Below, one piece after another: positions 31,435 to 42,818 of a stretch of DNA of 64,000 nucleotides. The notes beneath the pieces were generated by a model. It worked only from the letters and a program-made list of their open reading frames with translations, made no database searches and was not told the DNA's origin. Source of the DNA: Lactifluus volemus (lineage: Eukaryota > Basidiomycota > Agaricomycetes > Russulales > Russulaceae). Position 1 is the stretch's first letter, and each line of letters begins with the position of its first letter. The translations under genes and the position numbers were made by a program. Location of the stretch: the NCBI GenBank assembly GCA_022376515.1, contig WTXI01000102.1, positions 57,823 to 121,822 on the forward strand, in the 5' to 3' direction.

Positions 31435-32220
31435 GGATGTTGTCAACGTGAGGGTGACGCTGGAGGTTGCGCCACCTCCACATGACGTGTAGCACTGCAT
31501 AAAGTAATAGCCACTCGGCCCGTCGCTCCCGTTACGGCGATGTCCTGCTCAGCTCTCAGCGGGAGAGGGACCCTGTCAAACGGTCCAATATGAGGAAGCG
31601 GGAGAATGTAACTTCTCTGAGGATATCTGCCATGAAGAGGGGTGTTTTTTTCTCTGGAATTTTGTGTCAGCCTGAGTGTGATACAGTAGTCGCCCGAGTT
31701 CAAGTGATTGGTCACCATGTGCCAAGCCATGCGCCAAGCCATGCGCGACAGAACAAAACGCTTCGTGCGTATCAACGCCGCGAAGCACGGACTATAAGCG
31801 CCCGTATAGCCGAGGACTTGCCAGTGCATCACGGAACGATAACGGAGCGTCAGTGTGCTCAATTCGTCGACTGATACATGCGCAACTTCCCAGGAGCAGA
31901 ATAAGGATCATGATTGATGGGTGCATATTCATGGCATATGACGTTTTGTGTGTGTGTGTTTTAGCTGACTAATCGCTATGTTATCGGCAATCTCTGTCGT
32001 TACCCACGGTAACCCACCATCCCTTGCAGTCTCCGAGTCCAACAGCAACGCGTAGGATTCCCTCATTAGAGCCTGGCTCTGCGGCGTAGGTCCTCCATCG
32101 TCGATATGAATTTGTCTTCAGCACCGCCAACACGTAGAGAAGCGGCTGACCACTCTCAATCTCTGCCCTGCCCTCTCATCTACACGATAGGCTGAATACA
32201 TCCTAGATTTACCAAGGGTG
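31435..32220. other. Intergenic between copies 4 and 5
   Basis: Promoter side of copy 4 and downstream side of copy 5. It contains a short TG repeat (about 31949-31962) and a tandem CCAAGCCATGCG duplication near 31723-31746. A 139-codon minus-strand frame (31443-31862) has no recognisable domain and overlaps the copy 4 leader, so I do not call it. Confidence 0.4.
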
Positions 32221-33375
32221 GGTCTTGTACCAATCTAAACTCTGCGCAGCGCGATGTATCACCACATCAGATGTCAAGCTAGAGAAATAATTCCAAACAA
32301 CGCAGGAAGGGCGTGTTTGAGCCACCACGGTCGCCCATTCGTCAGCACGTACACGCGCGTGAGCTTCATTATCGGCAAGAGTGAGGTGCGCACCTCACGC
32401 ACGCGTGTGACAATGTCATCGATCTCAGGGAAGAAGTGAGCACGATACTCTTCATGTAGTGCGTTTCCTGGCTGCTGGACATGGCCGGAGGGGAGAACCG
32501 GTCTGGTAGCTCAGGGAATTTATTGAGGCCCATGTAGCCTGCGGACCAACTGGCAAGATTCTTGCAGTGCTTGAGGTAGTCTCCGCGCCGGATGTGTAAC
32601 GCAAGCAGGCCAGAGGAAGGAGTGCCAGTGAATCGAGTCGGAAAGCGTAGTGTGATTTGTGCATTTGCCGCAAGTGCGGTGGTGATGAGGGGTGACCGGG
32701 AGAAATGTGTCAGGATCGGTGATGTGACGAGAGGGCCATATGTCGAGTAATCTTTTCGAGTCGCCGAATAAACTTTCGAGCCAGATCATGATCAGACTCG
32801 ATTATATGAGAATTAGCAGATAGAGAGCAAACTAGAAATCAAAGGTCTGTCCTGAATGTTCTCTGACTTCGACGCAGCGATCCTCCGTCCGCTCAAGCTT
32901 GTCGATCCACGTCTGAACTATTGTCGTGGCAGGTGCGTCCAATAGCGCGGCGTTCACCTTCTTGCAATCGATGATGGTACGGTTAGCGCATACTTCCTTG
33001 AAGAACTCAGGAACGACCGCAGGCGCGCATCTGCAGATAATCGAAAAGATTCTCCGGCAATCGGGCCTGCACTTTGGAGTGGAACGAGGTGGCGCACGGA
33101 ATAGGTGTGGCTACAAAGAACTGGTACGGACCGGAGAGTAGCGTGGTTAAGGGTACGCGCGTGCGGGTATCCGCCGCTTGTCGTTGACACTGGAAAAGTC
33201 GCCGGACACAGCCTTGTCCCAAGTATTATTCTCAAACACGTAACTGGCCGATGGGTAGAAAGAGAGGCTTTGAGGGATACTACTAGGCTTCCGCAAAAGG
33301 TTATAACGATTCGATTGAAGGGCGTACGTTTCGTTTGGCAAGTCATGCATCGCGTTACCCCATCCTACTAGGCCT
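32221..33375 (-). pseudogene. O-fucosyltransferase-like pseudogene, copy 5
   Basis: Remnants of exons 2 to 6 follow each other in order. Exon 1 with the start codon and membrane helix is missing. The exon 5 remnant starts LFGDSKRLLDIWPS at about 32760 but is frameshifted soon after. The 3' half of exon 5, including the AVDMAIAQRSEVFLGNG part, is deleted between about 32295 and 32320. The exons for YVFENNTWDK and for the Cys/Asn-rich segment remain partly readable. The P-like transposon begins ~120 bases upstream. Confidence 0.8.
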
Positions 33376-33485
33376 GTTTTTTGCGCGTTTGTTTATGAGA
33401 TTTCAGTCTCGCGACCAGATTGGTGCAGGTCAGTCTCGATACTAGTTAGCCGTTAGCTGACGCCATTCATGACGTCGATGCAACT

Positions 33486-33493
33486 AGTGGAGA
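33486..33493. repeat. Target site duplication, left (AGTGGAGA)
   Basis: Eight bases directly outside the left inverted terminal repeat of the DNA transposon, repeated exactly at 40215-40222. Confidence 0.92.
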
Positions 33494-33530
33494 CAAGGGG
33501 GTGTCGGGATGGGAAATTCAGACCGGGGGT
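33494..33530 (+). repeat. Left terminal inverted repeat of the P-like transposon
   Basis: 37 bases, imperfectly complementary to 40178-40214. The outermost 21 are exact. Confidence 0.92.
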
Positions 33531-33939
33531 CGGAATTCGGCCTTAAGGGCAATAGGGGCTAACCCCCCCCCCCCCCCCTTTCCAAATGTAGTATCTGTGT
33601 CTCACGGTGCATGTCACTCCTACTTGTACCGTACTGCGCACGCGGCCAAGCATGCAGCACGCAAACTTTTAATTATAATATACCATCTGTCAATGTGCAA
33701 CTCGAACTGAGGTACTAATATAATGAATTAAGGCCTGGGATTCGTTCACCAAGTGCCGGAGTGGCACATGCAAGGGGCGCCAGTTGGGTTTGTCGGGCGC
33801 TCTGAACCAAGCTCTGAACGCATCGTCGTCGCATCCTCACTCGCGTTGAGGCGAAGCGCACCCCAAGGCACACACAGACTTGGAAGAAATGACACAGGTA
33901 GAGGGGGGACGGACAGACTCGACAAGTCGAAGGCGGCAG

Positions 33940-36900
33940 TTAACGACGACGGTGGCTAACCCCAGCGCTACAACTCTCACAGGCCCAGTTCCTTGGGGCA
34001 AAGTCGTAGTTCATACAGTGTTGGTGAAACTATGAATAGTTGTCATGAGTCTAGATGCACGAAGACTGGAGTACTGAAGCTCAGGTGGACATACCCAGAC
34101 TGTCTCACACCCCTGTACACGACACCTCATAATATTTGTGTTTTCTTCAATCTCCTCATCTGAGATTGTTATCCCACAGATACAAGCATTGAGATTGATA
34201 ACGTTTGCTTTTCGCTTTCCAAGCCGTCGTGAATTTCTAGTGCCAATCGCTTCACCTTCCCCTGGAGCTTGCCCTGAAGTCCGAGCCCGAGGGATATGTG
34301 GGGGCTTGTGTGGGGGACCAAAGCTTGTCTCGGAGGCATTGGAGCTTGAACCTATCGCTACAACAGCATCGGGACGCTCACTTGAAAGGGGGCTTCGGGA
34401 CTTGCTTCGGACTAGGGAGGATGGAGGAGTGGGTGCCGCGATGGGCTCAGATGGAGGTGGAGAGGCTCGGGCCACGCAAGGGGCCATGCTTGTTGCAGCT
34501 GCGGGCAATGACGTAGCTGGGGTAGGTGGGGCTGGCAAAACACGAATTAAGCAAGGGATAAGACACTAATAGATTCGAATCGCTTCAAGCTTCCACGTAC
34601 TGGAACTTGAATTGCGGTCCAAATCGTCACTGCCCCCCCCATCTGAATCTGATTGCAAGTCCTCCCAAATCATAGCGTCCTCCTTGGCGTCATCATCTTC
34701 CGAGTCATCAACTTGGTCATCAGTATCGGACATGGTGTCCGGTCTGGTAGCGTTCATGAGTGTGCAATCTATTGTAATTTGCTTTAAGACGACACTTGCC
34801 TTTTCAAAGGGACATGGGGCCGGTGGGCATCCGAGATCTGGAGGGAGGGGATGACTCGGCGCTTCTTACGAGCTTTGACGGTGAAGCGTGCATTCCAAAT
34901 GCGTTTCATACCATCTGTTTCAGACCGGGCAAGTAACACTTGAGAGGGAAAATGAGCCGTAGAAGCCAATCGGTGGCGCATGCGATAATGCGCATGAAGG
35001 CTGTATGTCCAGACTGCAGGGCTACCATCTGGACAAAGCGTGCATACAGTCGGTACATTAGAGCATGGAGAGGACTCAGATGATGTAGCAGCGCTCGCAT
35101 AGTTAAACCGGACAAGATTTGGACATGAAGATCGCTTTTGGTCAATAGACAGGCTCCCTTTCTTGCCTCAACCCTTTTTGATATATATTTGACACATAGG
35201 AGCTGGCCGAAGGCATAGGCCACATCGCTCTTCTGAAGAATTCAGTGTTGGGTCGAATAGAACGTGTGCAGCCATGTGTTCAAGGATGCGCTGAGGTTTT
35301 TGCCAGTCCAGGAGAGCGGAGGGGCCACATCGTGAACAGTCACTGGACTCTCCTACACTCACACTGTTTGATTCCCCTGCTGCCTCACACACGAAGCATG
35401 CGCTTCCTACTGTAATGTCATGCTAGTTAACGTGTGTAACTTGAGATTCAAGTTGAGAAAAGATCGAACTCACCAGAGCTTCGATATGGAAAGTGTTCAG
35501 ACACTTTGACCTTTGGTAGCTTCCGGCGGTCTTGTGGGCGGAGCTCCTCGAAGAGAGTACAGGACAAGGTAACCAAGAAAGTGCTCTCAAAGAGAAACAT
35601 TGGCGTTCCAGGTTTCTGCACGGATATTGAGGGATTGATAGGGTGAATGTAGTCACCCTGGACGTTGTCGCATAGTCCATCCATATATCGGGACCAGCAC
35701 CAATCATGGACCTGTGTTGGATCATCTTCAACCGTCGCCGGACGAAGACGGAGGACTTGGAAATCCACAGCCGCGCTTGGGTCGCCAAGTAGATGCAGAG
35801 GGAGTTCCTCGAGGTTGTCTCTGCCTGCAAACCTGATCCGATTGATCTGAGCAACAGCTAAGACAATGAGCTCCCCAGATCGGACAAGTACAGCGATAGG
35901 GTTTCCAATACGGAGGGAAGGGGCCCCTAAGACGCTCTCATTCAGTACAAGAGAATCTGAGCTTGCCGTTTCAAAGCATGGCAACTGTTGGACACGTTTT
36001 AGACGATCGGTGGATGACCGGGTAGTATTATATTCCATTCGTCGTCGGAGCGCCCTTGCCTTTGATGTCTTCTCACCCTGAATTGTAATATCCGATGTGA
36101 CTTGGTTTCGAGGCATTTCATCGGCAATCGCATCCTCGATATCGCCGTCATGTGTGTATGGATGCCCTGGTGACGCCACTAGATCTTCCTTCAAGTTGAT
36201 AGATTGAGAACTACCTGACAACACAGTAGTGTCGTACTCGTCGTCGTCATCGTATTGGTTGACAAGTGGTCGCCCAAGTGGTGCAAGGATGTCATAGGAC
36301 GACTCGGAGTCACTGGCAGCGAGATCCATTAATGCCGGCCCAAGCTCAGGGATAAGTTCAACTGCCTTGCTACGCCCAAGGAGCCAGCAAGTGTGCAGGT
36401 TTACTTTAGCAACAGAGACATCACCTTCCCAACTCATGGGGGTGATATGATCGACCTTGGACGATATTTCGCCATCATGTTGGGAGATAACAGGAAGCGT
36501 GAGGCGACGAGTACCATGGTCCCATTCTGGGTGCTCGGCAAGAATAGCGGCCACTTCTATAAGTCCAGACGCGCGGCTACCAAGTTGTAGGGTATCCACG
36601 TTCACATCAGTGCCGACAGCCGTGCGAACGAGACCAAAGAAGGTCTCCAGGCGATCTGTCCCTAGTAGAATTAAATAGAAGTTGTCTGTGGGGTTATCGA
36701 CCTTCATTTTTGCGACACAGAAGTACACATTCTTGATCATGATCATGATGTCGACATAGGACTGAGTAGGGATGAATCGAGTGCGGGCCAAGTTATCCCT
36801 GAACAAAAAGAAGGCGAGATGAGCGGCAGCACTTAGATGGGTGAGCTGGGCGCAAAGATCGAGATTGATCTGAATATACGGCATAATTAAGTGGCGCGCG

Positions 36901-39751
36901 AAATTGCCATAGATGTTGAGCGCTTCCCGGGCGCGTGAGAAGACAGGGTCTGAGCCAGGAGGTGGTGGAGGAAGGGACCACACTTCCTTCAATAGAGAGT
37001 ACGCAAGGATGACGTCTTGTTTGTCATTTGGATTGAGGAGCGATTGTATGCGATGAGGTGCAACACCATTGGAGCCCAGGTGAATGCGGAGTGTGGTGGG
37101 GGTAATACAAAAGCCTTGAATTTCGATCCCCTTGTTCCGCATCAGAACGTTACGTTGACGCTTGATGACATGTTTGAAATCCTTATCAGCCGTAATGTCA
37201 TCAGGCCCCACAAGGAAATTCATGAGCTCAAGGGGACGGAGCTGTGCATAAATTGGGGAGCTTCGATTGAGCACAGATGACATGGTGACAAGTACCAGAG
37301 CATCGCCACGCTTTGCTTCACCATCAGATGCAATGCAGACCGTCCTATAAAGTGTGTTATTTCTTGTGCTATGTTTCGTGCAGACCTCAAGAACGGCTTT
37401 GATCAGATTTGCGTGCTGTTTGCCCGTTTCAGCTTTGCAGGTGCCCGAAAGCAGTATTGGCAGGGCGGCGTATTCCCTCGGCTTGGGTGATAATGCACCT
37501 ATTGCCGCAACAGTTGCCTGTGTGAAATGTGGACACGAAGGTGCGTCGTTATATCAGTTGTGAAGCCGAGCGTGAGTATAACAACACTGCGTACCTCCGA
37601 TGCAAGGTGTACCTGGTCGTGCGCGATTGCATCGCATAGCATATCAAGCTCCCTTTCCGAGGTAAAGTCCAAGGGAATACTGTGATTGTGTTCACGGCAT
37701 GTCCCCAGAAATTTGTTCGTTGAATCGTCCCAGCGGATGCGCTTCTCCGTTGCTAGCTCATCCAGCATAACGACTTCATGTATAATTTTTTGAGTGCCCC
37801 CTCCGAGTCTGAGTCCGAGTCCGAGTCCTGGCCCAGAGTGGCTTTCACAGATCGAATCCCGAGCAGCATAGCATGATTGAAGATTTGCTTCAATCTCAGC
37901 AAGAGTAGGGAAGGAAGGCGACACCACCAGTGCGTGCAAGACTGTATTGCGCCGAATTGTTGTGAGACTTGGCAAGGCCAAGGACCGGTGGGCAAACTCA
38001 GCAACGCGGGCTCCCCCTAGCCGAAGAAGGACGATTGAACGCATGATGTCGTCCTTGGAGTAACCTCTGGGTTGGTAAAGCCTGTCTGCCGCACGCTCGT
38101 ACTGTTGAATGAGAGCCTTGATCCCTGTCCTGTGATTTAATCCTGCCTGTACCAGCGAAGCCACACGATCGACGCGCCCACTTGCTACAGCGAGCACCCA
38201 TTGCTTGTGGTCTTCCAACGCTCCCATCTTTCCCAGCAACTTTCGACTGTCATTGAGCTTCGTCATACGCAGGGTTTCAATGCGGTCTTGTTTGCGCCTT
38301 ACGATAGTTGCAAGCCCACCAACTCCATGGTAAACAAGGGGAATATTCTCGTGTGCACCATACTTGATTCTGTCCATGATGCCCATGTAGAGGGTACTTG
38401 AGGTGAGATTTTCGCACTCTTCACAGGCCTCGCGCTCGTTTCGCGTTACGTTCTTACATAACTTTGATTGTATGTGGAACGCATCATCACTTGTCCAGTA
38501 ATTCCATGGCATGAACCGTTCACGGTGTAGGCCAAACGGATATGACGTATGAGGGCTCTTCCCATCTGGGAATGGGACACAAATACCCCGACATGGGCAC
38601 TTGCATGGACGTTTTGCAGCCGCGCCGGCCTGTGGTTGGACTTGCTGCTCGACTTGCCCTTGGACTTGGACGACATCCCCTTGACCTTCCCCATCTGAGT
38701 CTAGGCTATCAACGTCAATTACTTCCGAGGGCTGGGATGTCCTTGGGCTTGTTCTTGGGCTGGCCAAATCTGGAGGACTCGGCAAGGAACTCGGATACCT
38801 GGCTTGTTGTGTGAGTGCCCATTGCTGCTTGACAAGGCATACACACTTACTGGCTTTCTAGCTCACTAATGAGCATCTGTACTTTGGTTTCAAACAACGC
38901 CGCTTCAAGACCTCGTTTGACAACAAAATGCTTCAAGAATCGAATGAACCCATCCAAGCCGTGCGGTCCACGATTCAGCATATGCGGAACGGCAGCTCGC
39001 GCTTCTGTCTCTCCCCACCCAAAAGAGGCCTTGAACATAGGATTCAAGATCGCCCAGTCGTCCTCATCAGGCTCCAAGTTGGCAACACAGGCGTGGGGAT
39101 CGATAGCAAATGCGTTAAGGCGATGATCTAGAGCTGCATAAGGTACGCTGGATGGGATTCGATTCACGGCAGCCTCAAGCTGATGAATGATTTCGATAGC
39201 ACTTTGACCTTGACCTTGACCTTGACCTTGACCTTGGCTTTGGCTTTGACGGGCATGGGTTTCAGCCCCTTTCTTGGCCCCTTTCGACGCAGCCTGAAAC
39301 TGTGTCATTCTTGATGTCTTTGGCTTGGTCTTTGATGCAAGTTTCGATGGCTCGGGCCCTTGCGCCTTGCCTTGCGCGTTTGCTTTCTCGGGCCTGAGGG
39401 AAGGATCGAGCCAAGCCATGGATGAGCCAAGGGATGAGCCGGAGGTTTCTTCAACGCTTGCTTCAACAGGCAAGTCAACGGGGGGTGGTGCTGACACGGA
39501 CGGTGGATTTAAAGGCACTTTAGGCAAGAAGAATGTTTCCAATACGTGGTTGGGCTTTGGCCGCCACCTGGTGTCAAGACTGGTGTCTTGACTCGCTTTC
39601 TCTTGCGCTTTCTTTTCTGCCGCGCACAGGGCTGCGCGACATGCCTTGGAGCCACGATGTGACTCAAGGTTCCTGCGTCCGCCTGTTCCGACATGAATCA
39701 TCTCTTTGCACGCGGGGCATTCAAGGGTGCTCCCATCATTGAATTTATTTG
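33940..39751 (-). CDS. P-element/THAP9-like transposase, multi-exon, with PHD finger
   Basis: Exons with clear signals: one ending at 38851, then 37595-38798, one starting at 37517 and running to the donor near 35480, further short exons between 35400 and 34570, one ending at 34095, and 33940-34029. The N-terminus has CPACKEM..HRGSKAC, a BED-like zinc finger. The core has GPDDITADKDFKHVIKRQRN, HRIQSLLNPNDKQDV and GTDRLETFFGLVR, matching the RNase H-fold and GTP-binding-insertion motifs of P/THAP9 transposases. The C-terminus has CxxC/H clusters, an acidic stretch, and a PHD finger that splicing completes: CICG..CRVQGCETVW joined to FHQHC..WACESC. The first coding exon is unresolved; 39751 is the furthest supported point. 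It would cut and paste the element, perhaps guided by chromatin through the PHD finger. Confidence 0.72.
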
Positions 39752-40177
39752 AGCCTTGGTCTAAGCCCCTATCTTGGCTTCGGTAGTGACACCTAAATTA
39801 GGGACTCTGTATCCGGTTTGCAGTGTAAATGACGTCATACCTTATTTGAGTCTTTGGCATTTCCCTGTATTTTCTAAGTCCTGGTCGTATAGCAAAGCAG
39901 TTTCGGATTTAGCGTATGGTGAGGTATTACACGCACACAAGAAGGCAACGGTACTGATTCGAATGCTAGCTACTGACCCATCTACTTAGGTTCTGGATAC
40001 TGTGGTAGGGACCCTCCACAGATCTGCAGATCGCGACGTGTCCTGTCACTCTGCCACACTGCCAACTGTTTTTCCACACTTCTGGACACAACCCAGGTCA
40101 TTGGGTGCCATTTCCACAAAAAACTTTCCATGTCAGAATTTTTCATTTACAGATCGAGCCCCCCCCCCCCCCCCCCT
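39752..40177. other. Subterminal region of the P-like transposon
   Basis: It probably holds the promoter and an unresolved first exon of the transposase. A candidate ATG exon at about 39866-39847 is followed by a GTATGA donor but joins out of phase. A run of 18 Cs sits at 40159-40176. Confidence 0.4.
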
Positions 40178-40214
40178 ACCCCCGGTCAGGAAGTCCCATC
40201 CCGACACCCCCTTG
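40178..40214 (-). repeat. Right terminal inverted repeat of the P-like transposon
   Basis: 37 bases pairing with 33494-33530. It is followed at once by the AGTGGAGA duplication at 40215-40222. Confidence 0.92.
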
Positions 40215-40222
40215 AGTGGAGA

Positions 40223-40899
40223 CATCCACATCAAGCTTGCAATTTCCACTTTGACTCCCCCAAATACATTACGTCACCACGTTGTTAGCTCTCCTCCTTC
40301 TGTGGCCCTAGCGCGTCATTTCGCACTGTCACGGTGTACATTTCTGAAAATTGGTGTATGAGATAGAGCTGGACCCTAAGAAAGCGGTGATTGCTATGCG
40401 GGACGTTGGGGAGGACCCCGCATTATGTGAGAGAAGGTGAAAGGAACACAGGGCTAGTAACTTTGCTAGGTTTGCTGGCGACGGAAATGGATATGTTGAT
40501 TATTTTGCCGCCGCCAAGCCACGAGAAAAGAAAAGCGCACAGGTCGAGATCCGATCCTAGTCTGCGCAGTTCTAGCCCATGGTTGGATCTATTCATGGTG
40601 CCCTCATCCATAATTAAACACGGTCATGTCCTTTTCCGTGGTTTCAAGAGAGTTCTTCGGGCTGGCGAGGCAGTGATAAAGTCGGACCGAAGCCCCGAAG
40701 GTCACAAGAGCGACAGCGGCACGACTCGGACATGACTATACAACCCTACTGCTACCGTACTTGTATCCGGTGTGCGAACCCCAAATAAAGACCAAAAAAG
40801 TTTTTTCTTGACCATTAGAAAGCACGGAGAATGAAGGTGATACAAATAAGTACGCTCGGCTCACGACCCAAGGGGGGGTGACCTAAAAATTCGCGGGGG
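40223..40899. other. Intergenic
   Basis: The stretch lies between the transposon and the Nudix gene. A 114-codon plus-strand frame at 40391-40735 has no recognisable domain and lacks paralogues in the window. I see nothing else. Confidence 0.4.
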
Positions 40900-41478
40900 C
40901 TATGACTCGGCGGGTTGAGACACTTGCTCCGCTCTCGCCTCAGGATACGTCTCCCGGACGAGTTCGACCGCCCGCGCGATCACATCTCTGTCTGTCTGGA
41001 ACGTAGCGATTCGGAGGGCTTCCTCCACTGGGAAGAACCTACTATCGAAACTCTCCACGGCGGTCTGTGTGCCCTCGAGTTTATCCTCGCCTGTGCGCAC
41101 GGTGACGAACCACCAGATGAACTTGACGCCACCGTCCTCGGTACGACGTAGCGTGAGCATGAACGGCTCTTCGCTCCCCTGAACGGGCGTCACCGTGTCC
41201 TTCGTCTGCGAACCGGCGGCGGGTGCCCGCGTGACTAGGTCTAGCGGGAGTAACCGGCACGGATACCCCGTCTCCTCGAACGTCTCTCGTGCCGCCGTCG
41301 TTGGCACACCCTCGCCGCGGTCTTTGCGGCCCTTGGGGAGTAACCATTCGTCACGCACGTTATGGTGCAGGAGGCAAACTTGTAGCGGGGCTTGGGTTGA
41401 TGCGAACAGAATGGAGCCACCACAGATAAGGAAATGGGATGACAGGAATTGCTCGGTAGGGTATTTGGAAAGTGCCAT
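40900..41478 (-). CDS. Nudix hydrolase
   Basis: Single-exon gene of 192 residues. The Nudix box is complete: GRKDRGE-x7-RETFEETGY fits GX5EX7REUXEEXGU, the metal-binding catalytic loop that hydrolyses nucleoside diphosphates linked to another moiety. The context WLLPKGRKDRGE is like Ap4A/diphosphoinositol-polyphosphate hydrolases, but the exact substrate cannot be told. No signal peptide or membrane segment is seen, so a cytosolic or nuclear enzyme is likely. The start at 41478 is chosen because it begins the domain cleanly and lies 208 bases from the divergent MED11 start, giving a shared intergenic promoter. Confidence 0.88.
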   Translation of the reverse strand: MALSKYPTEQFLSSHFLICGGSILFASTQAPLQVCLLHHNVRDEWLLPKGRKDRGEGVPTTAARETFEETGYPCRLLPLDLVTRAPAAGSQTKDTVTPVQGSEEPFMLTLRRTEDGGVKFIWWFVTVRTGEDKLEGTQTAVESFDSRFFPVEEALRIATFQTDRDVIARAVELVRETYPEARAEQVSQPAES

Positions 41479-41686
41479 GGTTCTTGTTCGTCGCTGTAGC
41501 TGCTATTGTTGTTGTTATTGTTGTTGATGTTTATCGGGAGGATTGGGTGTGCGTGTGCGGGCGGGTAAAGCTGGTAAAGGGTGATAGTGGGCCGGGTTTA
41601 AAAACCAACCAGAGTTGGCTGACAGCGACCTTGACTCGACTCGTACACTCCGCCACTTTTTATATCCGGACAAAGCACAGCAAAAC

Positions 41687-42385
41687 ATGTCAACTCCAGC
41701 TGTGCAGGACTATGACGTTGATCCGATATGGTCCTCATCCCGCACAGCTCGTCAAATACATGACCTCGGCAAAGTGGAAAAGGTCAGCTTAGAGGCAGCC
41801 AAAAAAAACAGGTAAACCATAACCCCAACTGAGCATACACACTCCAGGATATCGGTCGTCTTCTTTCCCTCGCAAGTTCCTCCCTCGCCCTACTCTCTCT
41901 CCCCCAAACCGATGCGCCAGATGCAGGACTCCCGCAGGGCGACGAACGTAGCGAACAATTTGTCGCTGAAGTAGGTCAATACTTTGAAACTCTCGACGTG
42001 CGTCTTGTTCTCTCCTATCTATCCAAACATTCCCATCCATCGAAAATAGGGTATCCAAACGGCCCTCCGATCCTCGCTCGCGCATATCCGTTCAGAGCGC
42101 ATCCCTCCCGCAGTACTCACTGCCCCTCCGACCGGATTTGTACCTCCACCGCAGGGTGTCGGACTTCCCCTCCCTCCCGCTGGTCATGCTCCTGCTGCGC
42201 CAAGCACAAATGCTGGTGCCGGAAACGATGGGGACACAAAACCGAAAGCAAAGACGCGCGGGTTGCTAGAGGAGCGTGTGGAGCGCGATGCGTGGCGCGG
42301 CGTGCTCGATGCGCTCGGTCGGTTGAGGGACGCCAGGCGCGCCGAGGTCGCTGCTGAGGCAGGGGGGAGGACAGCTGAGGATTAG
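41687..42385 (+). CDS. MED11: Mediator complex subunit 11
   Basis: Three exons (41687-41782, 41848-41997, 42050-42385) join in phase zero into 193 residues. The N-terminal part reads SSSRTARQIHDLGKVEK-DIGRLLSLASSSLALLSL..EQFVAEVGQYFETLD-GIQTALRSSLAHIRSERI, matching the helical MED11 core that pairs with MED22 in the Mediator head module. Both introns lie within this helical region. The C-terminal ~100 residues are a Pro/Ala-rich linker and a charged helix (LLEERVERDAWRGVLDALGRLRDARR), as in other basidiomycete orthologues. It acts in the nucleus linking activators to RNA polymerase II. It is divergent from the Nudix gene. Confidence 0.85.
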
Positions 42386-42818
42386 AATGAGGACGCTTAT
42401 ATGAGTCTGGCGAAGTAGAAGGAGACATGGCACGTACGTTGATCTTAGGATTTGCCATTGTACTATATTACACGCTTTGCATAAATCACACCCGCTGATA
42501 TCTCTCTAAACCAGATCGTTAGCACGTGTACTTTGGGCGCATACAACGGTCACTGTGGCTGTTAAAGAAGTCGCATAGGGGATGGTGGCATTGCTACTGG
42601 ACGTATCCCGTTTTTTTGAGATGGTTTTGAGAGTCTAGTCTGAGTGTTGTATCGAAAGTCGAAAGGCCAGCTGAGGGAATTGACCGCATATAGGAGAAAA
42701 TCGATCTCATTGTGACACATGGAATAAGCCCAAGAAGCGCGGAAGACAAACGCGGCTCGACCGAATCTTTCTTACAACATAGTATCCTTCAACTTTCTGC
42801 ATTTATCCTCCCATTTGA
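42386..42818. other. Intergenic between MED11 and TBCA (convergent genes)
   Basis: The 3' ends of two convergent genes meet here. No further gene or repeat is seen. Confidence 0.5.

Larger units (their letters stand above)
33494..40214 (-). mobile_element. Complete P-element-like DNA transposon, 6.7 kb
   Basis: The ends are 37-base imperfect inverted repeats: 21 bases are identical (CAAGGGGGTGTCGGGATGGG plus one), then 6 unmatched positions, then GACCGGGGGT. They are flanked by a perfect 8-base target duplication. Eight-base duplications are made by both P and hAT transposases. The encoded transposase has P/THAP9-type motifs and no hAT C-terminal motif that I can see. Runs of 16 and 18 Cs lie just inside the two ends (33563-33578, 40159-40176). 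The transposase gene reads well after splicing, so the element may be recent. Confidence 0.88.

Noticed and set aside
31443..31862. 139-codon minus-strand frame as a gene
   Set aside because: No recognisable domain and no paralogue. It overlaps the leader of fucosyltransferase copy 4.
34138..34569. Plus-strand frame inside the P-like transposon
   Set aside because: It is antisense to the transposase PHD/Pro-rich exon, whose splicing and zinc ligands make sense on the minus strand.
39205..39245. CRISPR-like or tandem repeat array (CCTTGA units)
   Set aside because: The short hexamer run encodes the Gly-Gln repeat of the transposase N-terminal region. There are no spacers, and the genome is eukaryotic.
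33494..40214. hAT classification of the DNA transposon
   Set aside because: The 8-base target duplication fits hAT as well, but I see no hAT C-terminal dimerisation motif, whereas P/THAP9-type core motifs are present. It is not fully excluded.
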